From: Lacihabitans sp. CS3-21
GTDB lineage: Bacteria > Bacteroidota > Bacteroidia > Cytophagales > Spirosomataceae
Direction of reading: 5' to 3'
DNA length: 64,000 nt
Assembly: GCF_024343675.1 (NCBI RefSeq)
Contig: NZ_RJUD01000009.1
Location: forward strand, 62,001 to 126,000
Positions 17,144 to 25,891 of the stretch are shown in pieces; within the stretch, counting starts at the first letter, position 1, and the number at the start of each line of letters is the position of its first letter. The notes below the pieces were generated by a model. The model did not search any database. It had not been told where the DNA came from and saw nothing but the letters and a program-made list of their open reading frames with translations. The position numbers and the translations under genes were made by a program.

Positions 17144-18946
17144 TTACCCCAATTTCTCCACTGAACGCTCAATAAACTGCGTTAAGTCTGCTCCATTGAG
17201 CATTCCTTGTGAAAGTAGAGCTAAGTCGTAAAGTTGTTTGGCTAGACCATTTTCGTTTCCTTCTTTGGCTATTTTGCCGATGATGGGGTGATTGCCATTT
17301 ACTACCAAGTTGTACATCATTGGCATATTTCCAAACATACCGCCTTGGCCGTTTACTTTCGACATGTCGGCATATCTACGCATAAACTCTGGCACCACGA
17401 TGGATACCGGAATTTCGTCCACTGGCAAGGCCTCTATCTGCACAATGTTGTTACCTACAAACTCCTTGAAAGTTTCTTCTACTTTCTTTTTCTCGTCTTC
17501 ACCCAATACCACCTCTTGCTTCAGGCCTTTGTCTATCAGCTTGTCAAAGGTGTCGGCATCTACACGCTTGAAGGTTAAGTTTTCAACTTTAGATTCCATG
17601 GCATTGATAAAGTGTGAATCCAACACATCATCAAAAACCAGGACATCAAATTCACGCTTTTTGGCTCCGCTGATAAAAGCGTCCTGCTTGCTGATGTCGT
17701 TGGCATAAAGTCCTACCAATTTGCCATCTTTGTCTTTTTGGTTAGCTTCCAGCTTGGTTTTGTATTCTTCTATTGTAAAACACGCACCTTCGGTGTTTTT
17801 AAGCAATATAAAATCTTTGGCTCTGTCAAAAAACTTGTCGTCTGAAATGATACCGTATTTTACAAATAATCCAATACTTTCCCATTTTTCTTCAAAGGCC
17901 TTGCGGTCGTCTCTAAACAAATCTGATAATTTATCGGCTACTTTCTTGGTAATGTGCGAGTTGATGCGTTTTACGTTGCCATCGGCTTGTAAATAACTCC
18001 TTGATACGTTCAACGGAATATCTGGTGAGTCAATAACGCCATGCAGCAACTGCAAGAACTCAGGTACGATGTCTTTAACGTCGTCCGTGATAAATACTTG
18101 GCGGCTATACAATTGTATTTTTTCTCTATTCAGCTGGAAGTCCTGCTTCACTTTCGGGAAGTACAAAACACCAGTAAGGTTAAACGGATAATCTACATTG
18201 AGGTGAATCCAGAACAAAGGATCTTCAGCGTAAGGGTAAAGCTCTTTGTAGAAAGCGATGTAATCTTCGTCTTTCAGATCCGATGGCGTCTTTACCCAAA
18301 TAGGAGAGGGGTTGTTGATTACTTTCTCGTTGAATTCTATTTCTACAGGTAAAAACTTACCGTATTTTACCAATACTTGCTCCAGTTTGCTTTCTTCCAA
18401 AAACTCTTCTGAATCTTCGGCAATATGCAGAATAATATCCGTACCTCTTTCAGTTTTTTCAGCTGCTGATATTTCAAACTCGGTAGTACCATCGCTAAAC
18501 CACCTCGCCGCTGGAGCGTCTTGGTAAGATTTTGTGATGATTTCCACTTCTTTGGCTACCATAAAGGCGGAGTAAAAGCCTAAGCCAAATTGTCCGATTA
18601 TCTGTGTTTTGTCTGACTCGTCTTTGTATTTTTCTACAAATTCTTTGGCTCCCGAAAAAGCTATCTGATTGATGTACTTTTTGATTTCGTCGGCGGTCAT
18701 ACCCAGTCCTTTGTCAGAAATGGTGATTGTTTTGGCTTCTTTGTCGAAAGAGACTTTGATTTTCAAATCGCCCAATTCTCCGTCAAATTGACCTATAGAG
18801 GATAGTTTTTTGATTTTTTGTGTTGCATCCACTGCATTCGAAACCAATTCTCTCAAGAAGATTTCGTGGTCGGAATACAAGAATTTTTTAATTATCGGAA
18901 AAATGTTCTCGGTGTTAATCGAAATTGTACCTTTTTCTGTTACCAT
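17144..18946 (-). CDS. htpG: Chaperone protein HtpG (Hsp90)
   Basis: An ATP-dependent cytosolic chaperone of 600 residues, slightly shorter than the E. coli protein. The GHKL ATPase domain shows LRELVSNAVDATQKIK (the Mg/ATP Asn motif), DKGLGMT and GQFGLGFYSAFMVA. The middle and dimerisation domains are complete. I chose the ATG at 18946 (MVTEKGTISINTENIF) because it matches family N-termini. The longest frame starts at a TTG 36 nt upstream. A pseudo-palindrome at 19010-19024 overlaps the expected -33 region and may be a heat-shock operator. Confidence 0.97.
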   Translation of the reverse strand: MVTEKGTISINTENIFPIIKKFLYSDHEIFLRELVSNAVDATQKIKKLSSIGQFDGELGDLKIKVSFDKEAKTITISDKGLGMTADEIKKYINQIAFSGAKEFVEKYKDESDKTQIIGQFGLGFYSAFMVAKEVEIITKSYQDAPAARWFSDGTTEFEISAAEKTERGTDIILHIAEDSEEFLEESKLEQVLVKYGKFLPVEIEFNEKVINNPSPIWVKTPSDLKDEDYIAFYKELYPYAEDPLFWIHLNVDYPFNLTGVLYFPKVKQDFQLNREKIQLYSRQVFITDDVKDIVPEFLQLLHGVIDSPDIPLNVSRSYLQADGNVKRINSHITKKVADKLSDLFRDDRKAFEEKWESIGLFVKYGIISDDKFFDRAKDFILLKNTEGACFTIEEYKTKLEANQKDKDGKLVGLYANDISKQDAFISGAKKREFDVLVFDDVLDSHFINAMESKVENLTFKRVDADTFDKLIDKGLKQEVVLGEDEKKKVEETFKEFVGNNIVQIEALPVDEIPVSIVVPEFMRRYADMSKVNGQGGMFGNMPMMYNLVVNGNHPIIGKIAKEGNENGLAKQLYDLALLSQGMLNGADLTQFIERSVEKLG

Positions 18947-18983
18947 TGTCTGTATTGTTTTTAAATTACAGTTATCTAACAAT

Positions 18984-18992
18984 CAAAGCCTA
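18984..18992 (-). promoter_or_regulatory. Probable -7 element of htpG
   Basis: The minus strand reads TAGGCTTTG, one base longer than the TAnnTTTG consensus, with a leader of about 30 nt to the htpG ATG. Confidence 0.4.
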
Positions 18993-19009
18993 TTCCAATG
19001 TAACGATTT

Positions 19010-19024
19010 CTGACAATTTGACAG
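19010..19024 (-). promoter_or_regulatory. Pseudo-palindrome CTGnCA-N3-TGnCAG upstream of htpG
   Basis: The minus strand reads CTGTCAAATTGTCAG. It is symmetric except for one position in each half, and lies 17 nt upstream of the probable -7 element, where it would overlap the -33 region. It is not a CIRCE element. I infer a stress-regulator site because of its position before a heat-shock gene. Confidence 0.4.
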
Positions 19025-19045
19025 TTGTTTTTGTTGTTGTTTGAC

Positions 19046-19070
19046 TAATTACTAGTTGATTGGTTATTTG
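19046..19070. repeat. Fragment of TTGGTTATT-type low-complexity repeat
   Basis: ACTAATTACTAGTTGATTGGTTATT, in the folD-htpG intergenic space, shares the ATTGGTTATT core with the tract at 11221-11287. Confidence 0.25.
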
Positions 19071-19162
19071 TAAAATAGAAGGTTTTCTGCAACCTTTGAG
19101 GTTACATAAAGAATTGAATTAAAGGAAAGAAAAATAGCAAACTACATGAAAAAGAATACTTA

Positions 19163-20044
19163 TTACTTATAAATTTCTTTTCTAGATGCCAAAAGTGTGT
19201 TGTACATTAAGGCAGCCACAGTCATTAAACCTACTCCACCGGGTACTGGTGTTATGTGACTTGTTTTTGGGGCTACTTCGTCAAATTTCACGTCGCCTTT
19301 CAAAGTAAATCCACTTTTTTTAGATGCATCCACCACCCTGGTAAGACCCACATCAATTACCACTGCACCATCTTTGACCATGTCAGCCGTTATAAACTCG
19401 GGTTTACCCAATGCGGCCACCAAAATATCCGCTTGGAGACATATTTCTTTAAGGTTCTGTGTGCGGCTGTGAACCAATGTCACAGTGCAGTTGCCTGGAT
19501 AAGTGTTTCTTTGCATCAATATACTCATCGGAAGTCCCACTATTTGGCTTCTGCCCACCACCACACAATGCTTGCCAGCAGTTTCTATTTTATATCTTTT
19601 TATAAGTTCCAATACTCCATAAGGCGTTGCAGAAATATAGGATGGCAAGCCTTTGGCCATTCGGCCAATATTGATTGGGTGAAACCCATCAACGTCTTTT
19701 TTAGGGTCAATGGCTTCAATAACTTTATCGACATCAATGTGGGCAGGGAGAGGCAGCTGAACTATAAAACCGTCAATATCTTCGTCCTTGTTTAGCTGGT
19801 CAATTATTTCTAAAACTTCAGTTTCGGTGCTGGTAGAATCTCTTCGGATAAGTGTAGATTTAAAGCCGATCTGTTCGCAAGATTTTATTTTAGAAGCTAC
19901 GTAGGTTTCACTGGCACCATTATCACCAATCAAAACTGCCGCTAGGTGAGGTATTTTTCCTCCATTAGCCTTTATTTGATCCACTTCAATTTGAAGTTCG
20001 GCTTTTACTTGTGCAGATATTAATTTTCCGTCTATTATTTCCAT
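19163..20044 (-). CDS. folD: Bifunctional methylenetetrahydrofolate dehydrogenase / methenyltetrahydrofolate cyclohydrolase
   Basis: A 293-residue cytosolic enzyme of one-carbon metabolism. It interconverts 5,10-methylene-THF, 5,10-methenyl-THF and 10-formyl-THF. The N-terminal catalytic domain has [12 protein letters not shown], with the family Tyr and catalytic Lys, and [13 protein letters not shown]. The NADP-binding domain has [17 protein letters not shown], and the C-terminus has the [14 protein letters not shown] block. Length is standard. It has its own promoter element at 20070-20077. Confidence 0.97.
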   Translation of the reverse strand: MEIIDGKLISAQVKAELQIEVDQIKANGGKIPHLAAVLIGDNGASETYVASKIKSCEQIGFKSTLIRRDSTSTETEVLEIIDQLNKDEDIDGFIVQLPLPAHIDVDKVIEAIDPKKDVDGFHPINIGRMAKGLPSYISATPYGVLELIKRYKIETAGKHCVVVGRSQIVGLPMSILMQRNTYPGNCTVTLVHSRTQNLKEICLQADILVAALGKPEFITADMVKDGAVVIDVGLTRVVDASKKSGFTLKGDVKFDEVAPKTSHITPVPGGVGLMTVAALMYNTLLASRKEIYK

Positions 20045-20069
20045 TATTCGATAGCTTATATTACTGATA

Positions 20070-20077
20070 CAAAGATA
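20070..20077 (-). promoter_or_regulatory. -7 promoter element of folD
   Basis: The minus strand reads TATCTTTG, a perfect TAnnTTTG match, giving a transcription start near 20063 and a leader of about 19 nt. Confidence 0.65.
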
Positions 20078-20127
20078 AAAAGATGCAGGTTGGATTCCAA
20101 TTTAGCGAGGTTCTATTTGCTAAAATA

Positions 20128-21333
20128 TTAGATATATCGAATGGCTTTTTTCTTTCTTTTATAAATAATAAGATAGATTAAGGCTATTGAAACTACCGCC
20201 ATGGAAAATAAAAAAGTTATCGGCAGGTTTTCGATTTGATTTTGATAAATGAAGGTAGGCAGCAAAGCTCCAAATCCAATCCCTGCCTCTAAAGCAATAT
20301 ACATGGTAGCAATGGCTTTTCCTCTATTTTTTTCCTCGCATAAATCCACCGTCCATGCTTGTGAAATTGGAGAGATGATACCCATACTTATTCCGAAAAG
20401 TATAGCAGAAGCTGTTAAAATAAGGATGTTATGTGCAAACGCTATGATAAAAACTGCGAATATCAATGTCCAACAGCCAAATAATAGTACTTGTTCTCTG
20501 CCGTTTTTGTCAGACCATTTACCCGCTAAAAACCGGATGGCAATTGAAGCAAGTGTGTATACCAAAAAATAGTATCCTTTATTTTTTAGACCAATACTTT
20601 GACTTAAATCCGGTACTAATGTAACGATAGTGCCATAGGCAAAAGAGGTGAAAAATATTACGATAACGACGGGCATCACAGATTTATCTATGATTTCGTG
20701 TCGATTTATTTTTAGATGGGCAGCTGCAAATTTTTCTTTTCTTTCCATACTCAAAGTTTCTTTCATGTTGAGCAATATTAAGATAGATAATAAGGAAAGG
20801 GCCGAAGAGGTATAAAATAATATATTGATGTTGAAATGCTGAACTATCCATCCGCCCAAAGCTGGCCCGAATGCCATACCCAATCCACCTATTAAACCAT
20901 GAATACCCATAGATTCGCCGCGTCTGTCAGCAGGAACAATATCTGCAATATACGCAGCGGTTCCAGTGGGTTTGAAACCTGTAGAAAATCCATGGACGAA
21001 CCTAAGGAGGAAAAATGGAATAACCGTAGTAGCTAAAGGGTATAAAAAACCACAAACAAAACATACCATTGAGCCAAAAGCCATAACAGGTACTCTGCCA
21101 ACTTTGTCTGTAAGTTTGCCACTAAAAGGACGTGAAAGACCTGCGGTAAGCGTAAATAATGATATGATGAGTCCTTTGAATTCTCCTCCTCCCATTTTTG
21201 AAAGATATTCGGGAAGCTCAGGTATGAGCATGTTGAAACTGGAAAAGAACAGGAAAGAACTTATGCAAAGAAGCCAGAATTGTAATGTAAATATGCTTTT
21301 TTTCAAGATATGTTTTTCAAAAACTTTCTTCAA
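20128..21333 (-). CDS. Major facilitator superfamily transporter
   Basis: A polytopic inner-membrane protein of about 400 residues with 12 predicted membrane segments. The MFS motif A is seen in GKLTDKVGRVPVMAFG between segments 2 and 3, and a degenerate copy (GKWSDKNGREQVLLFG) in the second half. It is likely a drug or metabolite exporter. The start is uncertain. The longest frame begins at a TTG at 21333, inside folB. A TTG at 21306, just after the folB stop, reads MKKSIFTLQFWLL and avoids the overlap. It is the last gene of a probable DivIVA-folB-MFS operon. Confidence 0.88.
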   Translation of the reverse strand: MKKVFEKHILKKSIFTLQFWLLCISSFLFFSSFNMLIPELPEYLSKMGGGEFKGLIISLFTLTAGLSRPFSGKLTDKVGRVPVMAFGSMVCFVCGFLYPLATTVIPFFLLRFVHGFSTGFKPTGTAAYIADIVPADRRGESMGIHGLIGGLGMAFGPALGGWIVQHFNINILFYTSSALSLLSILILLNMKETLSMERKEKFAAAHLKINRHEIIDKSVMPVVIVIFFTSFAYGTIVTLVPDLSQSIGLKNKGYYFLVYTLASIAIRFLAGKWSDKNGREQVLLFGCWTLIFAVFIIAFAHNILILTASAILFGISMGIISPISQAWTVDLCEEKNRGKAIATMYIALEAGIGFGALLPTFIYQNQIENLPITFLFSMAVVSIALIYLIIYKRKKKAIRYI

Positions 21334-21673
21334 GTTTTACTTTGGCTCTGTGACAAACCCCACCAATGGGCGGGTTGAATTTTGAAACTTCAACAGTAAC
21401 TTTTTTGATTGAATTAAACTTAAACCTTATGGCGTCTATGATTTCGTGACCAACGTGTTCCAACAAACGATGTTTTTTCGACATCACCATTCTTACCATT
21501 TGGTACACATCTCCATAGTCAATGGTATCTTTTAAGTTGTCAGAACTGGCAGGTCTTGATAAATCGGTTTCAATAAGTACGTCTATGCTATATTTATTGC
21601 CTATTTTTTGTTCTTCGTCAAAATGCCCGTGATAGGCAAAGAACTCCATGCCCTCTAAAGCTATCTGGCCCAT
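21317..21673 (-). CDS. folB: Dihydroneopterin aldolase
   Basis: A 118-residue folate-biosynthesis enzyme that cleaves 7,8-dihydroneopterin to 6-hydroxymethyl-7,8-dihydropterin and glycolaldehyde. The family pattern is clear: IALEGMEFFAYHGHFDEEQKIGNKY near the N-terminus, DTIDYGDVYQMV, HRLLEHVGHEIIDAI and the C-terminal V-x-KFNPPIGG block. It sits between the DivIVA-HhH gene (6 nt upstream) and the MFS gene. Confidence 0.95.
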   Translation of the reverse strand: MGQIALEGMEFFAYHGHFDEEQKIGNKYSIDVLIETDLSRPASSDNLKDTIDYGDVYQMVRMVMSKKHRLLEHVGHEIIDAIRFKFNSIKKVTVEVSKFNPPIGGVCHRAKVKLEESF

Positions 21674-21679
21674 ATTGGC

Positions 21680-22858
21680 TTAGTTTAAATTGTCGAAAAA
21701 CGAACCACTCTGTTTTTTTTCTGCAATAAAATCGTTAACCGATTTCGGCTCTTTGGGTTCAGTTTTTTCTACCATTGCTTTTCTGATAGCAGCTTTTACT
21801 TTGTTAACTTTATCGAGCATTTCTTCGGTACTTCCAGATTCAGGACTCGGTTCAGTCTTTGGTTTATCTTCAATGATGTCTTCCTTGGGTACCCTCCCCG
21901 CCACAAGGTAATCTTTGAGGTCTTCCAATTGTTCCCATTGGCCGTTTTCAGCAAGCAAGGCTTGCTCCACCCATGTGCTTGGGTCATGCGATGCAAACTG
22001 TGATCCTGCTGAATCTAAAATATCTTTTATTCTGTAAATAGGTGTGGTGGCTAAGTCTCTAAAAGTAACTATTCTTGCGTTGTTGAGTACTTCTTTTATT
22101 TTTGGCCCAATGCCTTCAATAATTTCTAGGTTTGTTTTGTCATCTTGACTACTCTCTAGGTTTATTTCGTTTACTGCAGATGAGAAACTGATTCCATGAG
22201 ATTCTACTTCTTCCATTTCTGTAACAGAAGCAGCTACCTCTTCAATAGTTTCTTCTTCAATACCTTCAATTTCCATTTCTATACTTGGCTCTTTTACTAG
22301 CACTGGTATTTCTTTGGGAACAACCGAAACAGGTGTTTCTTGAAAAGAACCATTGTGGCCATTTACGATACTGTCAATTTTAGAAGCAATTGATTTTAAT
22401 TGTCCAAGAAGTTGGACTTTCTGAACCTCAAGGCTTTGGAAGTTTGATTCTAGGTCAGCAAATTCAGTTTTTGCTGCCGTGTTTACATCTTTTACTTTTT
22501 GATCAGCGTCGGCTACCAACTGTTTGGCTGTATTTTCGGCTTCGGCTATGATTTGAGAAGCTCTTTGTTCAGCTTCGGCTATTTTTTTGTTAGCTTCGTT
22601 GGCTGCATTTTCAGTGAGTCTTGTGCTGGTGTCTTCAGCAGTTCTGAGGGTCTTTATCAGTGTCATCTCCACTTCACGCAGTTTCGAAGCTTCTTTCTCA
22701 GAAATATCCAATTGCATTTTAAGCATCTTTGATTCGCTCAACATGCGTTCCCATTCTTGGGCGATGTTCGATAAAAAATGGTTTACTTCTTCAATATCGT
22801 AACCTCTAAAAGATTTCTCGAACTCGTGTTGCTTAATTTCTAATGACGTGATTTTCAT
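21680..22858 (-). CDS. DivIVA-domain protein with C-terminal helix-hairpin-helix domain
   Basis: A 392-residue fusion. The N-terminal DivIVA domain (about 1-60) contains SFRGYDIEEVNHFLSNIAQEWE, the membrane-curvature-sensing pattern of cell-pole and division scaffolds. A long coiled coil (about 40-165) rich in AEAE and EAEQRA heptads follows, then a glutamate-rich linker. From about 243 to 323 a helix-hairpin-helix domain (LEIIEGIGPKIKEVL, HDPSTWVEQALLA) resembles the nucleic-acid-binding HhH domains attached to several Bacteroidota proteins. The tail is again charged. It may tether a DNA- or RNA-bound function to the envelope (inference). First gene of the probable operon with folB. Confidence 0.88.
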   Translation of the reverse strand: MKITSLEIKQHEFEKSFRGYDIEEVNHFLSNIAQEWERMLSESKMLKMQLDISEKEASKLREVEMTLIKTLRTAEDTSTRLTENAANEANKKIAEAEQRASQIIAEAENTAKQLVADADQKVKDVNTAAKTEFADLESNFQSLEVQKVQLLGQLKSIASKIDSIVNGHNGSFQETPVSVVPKEIPVLVKEPSIEMEIEGIEEETIEEVAASVTEMEEVESHGISFSSAVNEINLESSQDDKTNLEIIEGIGPKIKEVLNNARIVTFRDLATTPIYRIKDILDSAGSQFASHDPSTWVEQALLAENGQWEQLEDLKDYLVAGRVPKEDIIEDKPKTEPSPESGSTEEMLDKVNKVKAAIRKAMVEKTEPKEPKSVNDFIAEKKQSGSFFDNLN

Positions 22859-23016
22859 TTTTGTATTGTATTTAGGAAAAACAATCTGAGACCCTTATTA
22901 AGAGAACAAAATGTACTCAGATTTATTTTCCAATAGCTTTGTTTTTTTTCCTGTTGGCCTTTCTGAAAAATTTTGCTTTCTAATTTTCCACAAAATAACA
23001 AAAAAAACAATGTAAG

Positions 23017-23916
23017 TTAAAATAAATTCCACATTGAAATGGTTCGGTCGTCGCTCGCAGAAAGTAATACTTGATCTTTTTCTAACCAAAGTAATTTATT
23101 TACCGAGGTGCCATGGGATGCATTTTTTGATTTGTCTATTACTTTTTTCAGTTTTAGATTTTCTGAATCCCATATTTTGATAGATTTATCCATACTGCTG
23201 GTGGCCAGTATTTTGTGTTCTTCTATGTAGATAATGTGATTAATTGCAAACAAATGAGCTGGAATAATTTCAGCGTTTTGATAACCATTTTGACAGTCCC
23301 AAATCATCAAATGTGCATCTCGGCCACCTGAAACAAGCATTTCTTCGTCGTTGAAGTATTGTAAACTAAAAACGGAGTTTTGATGTGCATCAAGTGTGTA
23401 TTTTAACTTATAATTTTCTAGGTCATAAATTCTTATTTTCCAGTCTGAAAAGCCGACAGCCATTTCGTTTCTTTTTGAATTGACAGCAATGGAACGTGCA
23501 CTTTTTTGAGAACCTTCAAAGTGCTTTACGAATTTATTGTTTTCTGTGTCTAGAATATGTAAAAAGCCAATATTGTCTGCGATTATTAACAAATGGTTAT
23601 TTTTTTTAATATCAAACATAGAAACTTTTCCTAGAGGCAAATTAAGCAGCTCTTTTTTCTCCTTTGTGTCTATCAAATGTAAGCCTTGGGTATTGTTCGC
23701 AATCCAAAGTCTGTTTTCATCTGGTAAATTAAACATGGCGTAAATGGAGTTTTCGACTTTAGCTATTGGCTTTCCAAGGTCTGCTTTTGCCCATTCCACC
23801 ACCATTCCATCGCCACCAGCCGAAAAAAAGCTATTCAAAGAATTGCCTTCACAGAGTGTATAAACACAATCTTTATGACCTGTAAAGGTTTCTATTTTTT
23901 CTATGTTAAAATTCAT
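23017..23916 (-). CDS. WD40 repeat protein
   Basis: A 299-residue protein that is a single seven-bladed WD40 propeller. Blade ends are visible as GGDGMVVEWA, GFSDWKIRIYDL, GGRDAHLMIWDC, SSMDKSIKIWDS and SASDDRTISMWNLF, each after a GH or DAHQ-type turn. No signal peptide, so probably a cytoplasmic protein-interaction scaffold. It is divergent from the phosphopantetheinyl transferase gene. The binding partner is unknown. Confidence 0.9.
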   Translation of the reverse strand: MNFNIEKIETFTGHKDCVYTLCEGNSLNSFFSAGGDGMVVEWAKADLGKPIAKVENSIYAMFNLPDENRLWIANNTQGLHLIDTKEKKELLNLPLGKVSMFDIKKNNHLLIIADNIGFLHILDTENNKFVKHFEGSQKSARSIAVNSKRNEMAVGFSDWKIRIYDLENYKLKYTLDAHQNSVFSLQYFNDEEMLVSGGRDAHLMIWDCQNGYQNAEIIPAHLFAINHIIYIEEHKILATSSMDKSIKIWDSENLKLKKVIDKSKNASHGTSVNKLLWLEKDQVLLSASDDRTISMWNLF

Positions 23917-23966
23917 TTTTTCTTGGTAGAACTTTCTAATTCGTGATATTTATTGCAATTTTCCAC

Positions 23967-23974
23967 CAAAAATA
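23967..23974 (-). promoter_or_regulatory. -7 promoter element of the WD40 gene
   Basis: The minus strand reads TATTTTTG, a TAnnTTTG match in an AT-rich stretch, with a leader of about 44 nt. Confidence 0.45.
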
Positions 23975-23978
23975 TTTG

Positions 23979-24602
23979 ATGCCATTATTTTTCAACAAAA
24001 TATTAACTGAGGAAATTCACTTTATGGTTTGGAATCTCACCGAAACCTTGGATGAATTGTTAGAACTTGTAAACCCTGATAAAAATGACAAGGAGATTTT
24101 AGAAAGTATCAGTCATGAAACTAAGAAAAAGGAATACTTGGCAGGGAAAAACGCCATTGCTCAGATGTGTTTATTAGAAAAGATTCCTTTCGATGGTATA
24201 GAAAAAGATGAACATGGAAAGCCTTTTTTGAGAAATTCAAACTACGAAATTTCAGTAACGCATACTTTGGATTATATCGGAGTGGTGCTATCCAAAGCTG
24301 GAGCGGTAGGTATTGATATTGAAAAGCCTCGCCATCAAATTTTTAAAGTCATCTCCAGATTATGTTCAAAAGATGAATTGGACTGGGTGGCGGAGGATAT
24401 TGATAAAGCCACCATACTTTGGTCCGCCAAAGAAGCTTTGTATAAACTCTATGGTAAACGCAAGGTAGATTTTAAAGAAAATTTGACTTTAGTGGAAAAA
24501 CCTGATGGCTTAATAGGAAGAATAAAAATGCCCGACTATGAAGCCGAGCACAAGGTCTTTGTTCAAAAAATAGCAGAATATTGGCTGGTTATAGCTTACT
24601 GA
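23979..24602 (+). CDS. 4'-phosphopantetheinyl transferase superfamily protein
   Basis: A 207-residue Sfp/EntD-type enzyme that transfers the phosphopantetheine arm of CoA to a carrier protein. Its magnesium site is seen as GAVGIDIEKPR and the second motif as LWSAKEALYKLYGKRK. HTLDYIGVVLS matches the substrate-binding SHS region. I chose the ATG at 23979 because a GTG start 36 nt upstream adds residues with no family counterpart. Its target could be a fatty-acid or secondary-metabolite carrier protein. The 3' end overlaps the convergent ytxJ gene by 7 nt. Confidence 0.88.
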   Translation: MPLFFNKILTEEIHFMVWNLTETLDELLELVNPDKNDKEILESISHETKKKEYLAGKNAIAQMCLLEKIPFDGIEKDEHGKPFLRNSNYEISVTHTLDYIGVVLSKAGAVGIDIEKPRHQIFKVISRLCSKDELDWVAEDIDKATILWSAKEALYKLYGKRKVDFKENLTLVEKPDGLIGRIKMPDYEAEHKVFVQKIAEYWLVIAY

Positions 24603-24937
24603 ACTTTTGATAATATCTCATTGAAGTCGATACCAAAATGCGATTCGTTATAAATAACTTCTCCATTTTTTAGTAAGAGTATTTGCGGAGATTCATGTTC
24701 CACTTCAAACTCTGAGGCTATTTTGTTAGAAATATCCCGGTGAGATATCAAGTCTAAATAATATAATTTTAGGTCTTTGATGTCTTGGTTTTTCGCCCAA
24801 TTTCTTTCAAACCTATCTAAAGCAGTAGCACTAATTGAACAACGAGTACTGTGCTTAAATATGGCTACTGGCTGAGCCACAGACTCTTCTTTTATAGTTT
24901 CGAGTTGTTGAATGTCTGTTAAATTATTCCATTTCAT
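24596..24937 (-). CDS. ytxJ: Bacillithiol system redox-active protein YtxJ
   Basis: A 113-residue thioredoxin-fold protein. The motif IFKHSTRCSIS near residue 30 has the single-Cys active site of YtxJ, and SPQILLLKNGEVIYNESHFGI near the C-terminus gives the cis-Pro loop. YtxJ is thought to act as a monothiol bacilliredoxin-like protein in organisms that make bacillithiol. Its presence suggests this bacterium uses bacillithiol, although no bsh gene is in the window. Convergent with the phosphopantetheinyl transferase gene. Confidence 0.88.
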   Translation of the reverse strand: MKWNNLTDIQQLETIKEESVAQPVAIFKHSTRCSISATALDRFERNWAKNQDIKDLKLYYLDLISHRDISNKIASEFEVEHESPQILLLKNGEVIYNESHFGIDFNEILSKVQ

Positions 24938-24983
24938 TATCTAAAATATCTTTATTAAATCAACAAATAACCATAAAAATGGT

Positions 24984-25820
24984 TCAAAAAACATGATTGT
25001 CAATTAGCCTTACACCACCCAAATGGGCAGCTATTATGATAGCAGTTCTACGTTTTGGATTATGTTCAGATATGCTTTCTAGACTTTCAAAATCTGTAAT
25101 TTCGTAGTATTCAAGTTCGAATTCTGGATAATTTAGATAGAATTCAGAAACTTTACTTTTCACACTTTCGGTTGATTCTCCAGCCAGCAAAAGTTTCTCT
25201 CCGAGTTTTAAAGATTCGTATATTTTAGGTGCTAAATCTCGTGCCCCTTTTGATAGCCGCCTGTTTCTAGAAGACATTGCCAAGCCATCGTTTTCTCTGA
25301 TGGTATCGCACACAATCATCTCTAAATCAAAGCTTAAATCTTTGACAAGTCTGTTAATAACAGCCACTTGTTGAATGTCTTTTTGTCCAAAATAAGTTTT
25401 GTTTGGCTTTACAATATTGAATAATTTGGCCACCACTATACCTACACCATTAAAATGACCAGGCCTGAATTTGCCTTCCATTATTTCCTCCAAGTAGCCA
25501 AAGTTGAGTTTAATTTGAGGAAGATTGGGGTACATTTCTTCAGCGGTTGGGGCAAAAACTACATCACAGCCTGCTTCTTCTAGCATTTTGCAGTCCTCAT
25601 CTAGCGTTCTAGGATACTTTTTTAGATCTTCGGGGTTGTTAAATTGGGTTGGATTTACAAAAATACTACAAACCGTAAGGTCGTTTTTAGCGACGGATTT
25701 TTTTATCAAAGCAATATGTCCCTCGTGTAGTGCACCCATAGTTGGTACAAACCCGATGGATTTATTTTGGAAACTTTTCAAATGATTTTCCGTCTCATTA
25801 ATGGTGTCAAATACCTTCAT
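24984..25820 (-). CDS. panC: Pantothenate synthetase
   Basis: A 278-residue cytosolic enzyme that condenses pantoate and beta-alanine with ATP to give pantothenate. Motifs are complete: VPTMGALHEGHIALI (HIGH-like), SIFVNPTQFNNPEDLKKYPRT, KLFNIVKPNKTYFGQKD and SSRNRRLSK (KMSKS-like). I chose the ATG at 25820 (MKVFDTINETE). The longer frame begins at a TTG without family support. Divergent from the M23 gene. It sits near glmS, DUF4270 and the one-domain glycogen synthase, as in other Bacteroidota. Confidence 0.96.
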   Translation of the reverse strand: MKVFDTINETENHLKSFQNKSIGFVPTMGALHEGHIALIKKSVAKNDLTVCSIFVNPTQFNNPEDLKKYPRTLDEDCKMLEEAGCDVVFAPTAEEMYPNLPQIKLNFGYLEEIMEGKFRPGHFNGVGIVVAKLFNIVKPNKTYFGQKDIQQVAVINRLVKDLSFDLEMIVCDTIRENDGLAMSSRNRRLSKGARDLAPKIYESLKLGEKLLLAGESTESVKSKVSEFYLNYPEFELEYYEITDFESLESISEHNPKRRTAIIIAAHLGGVRLIDNHVF

Positions 25821-25866
25821 TTGTGTTAAGGATGTTAAAATTGGTGGCAATTAAGCATTTAAAATG

Positions 25867-25874
25867 TAATTTTG
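25867..25874 (+). promoter_or_regulatory. -7 promoter element of the M23 peptidase gene
   Basis: TAATTTTG is a perfect TAnnTTTG match, 17 nt before the ATG at 25892, predicting a very short leader. Confidence 0.5.
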
Positions 25875-25891
25875 TTTGTTTTTAATAAAAT

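Noticed and set aside
17288-18527. Several plus-strand frames opposite htpG
   Set aside because: They are mirror frames of a well-conserved gene and have no family pattern.
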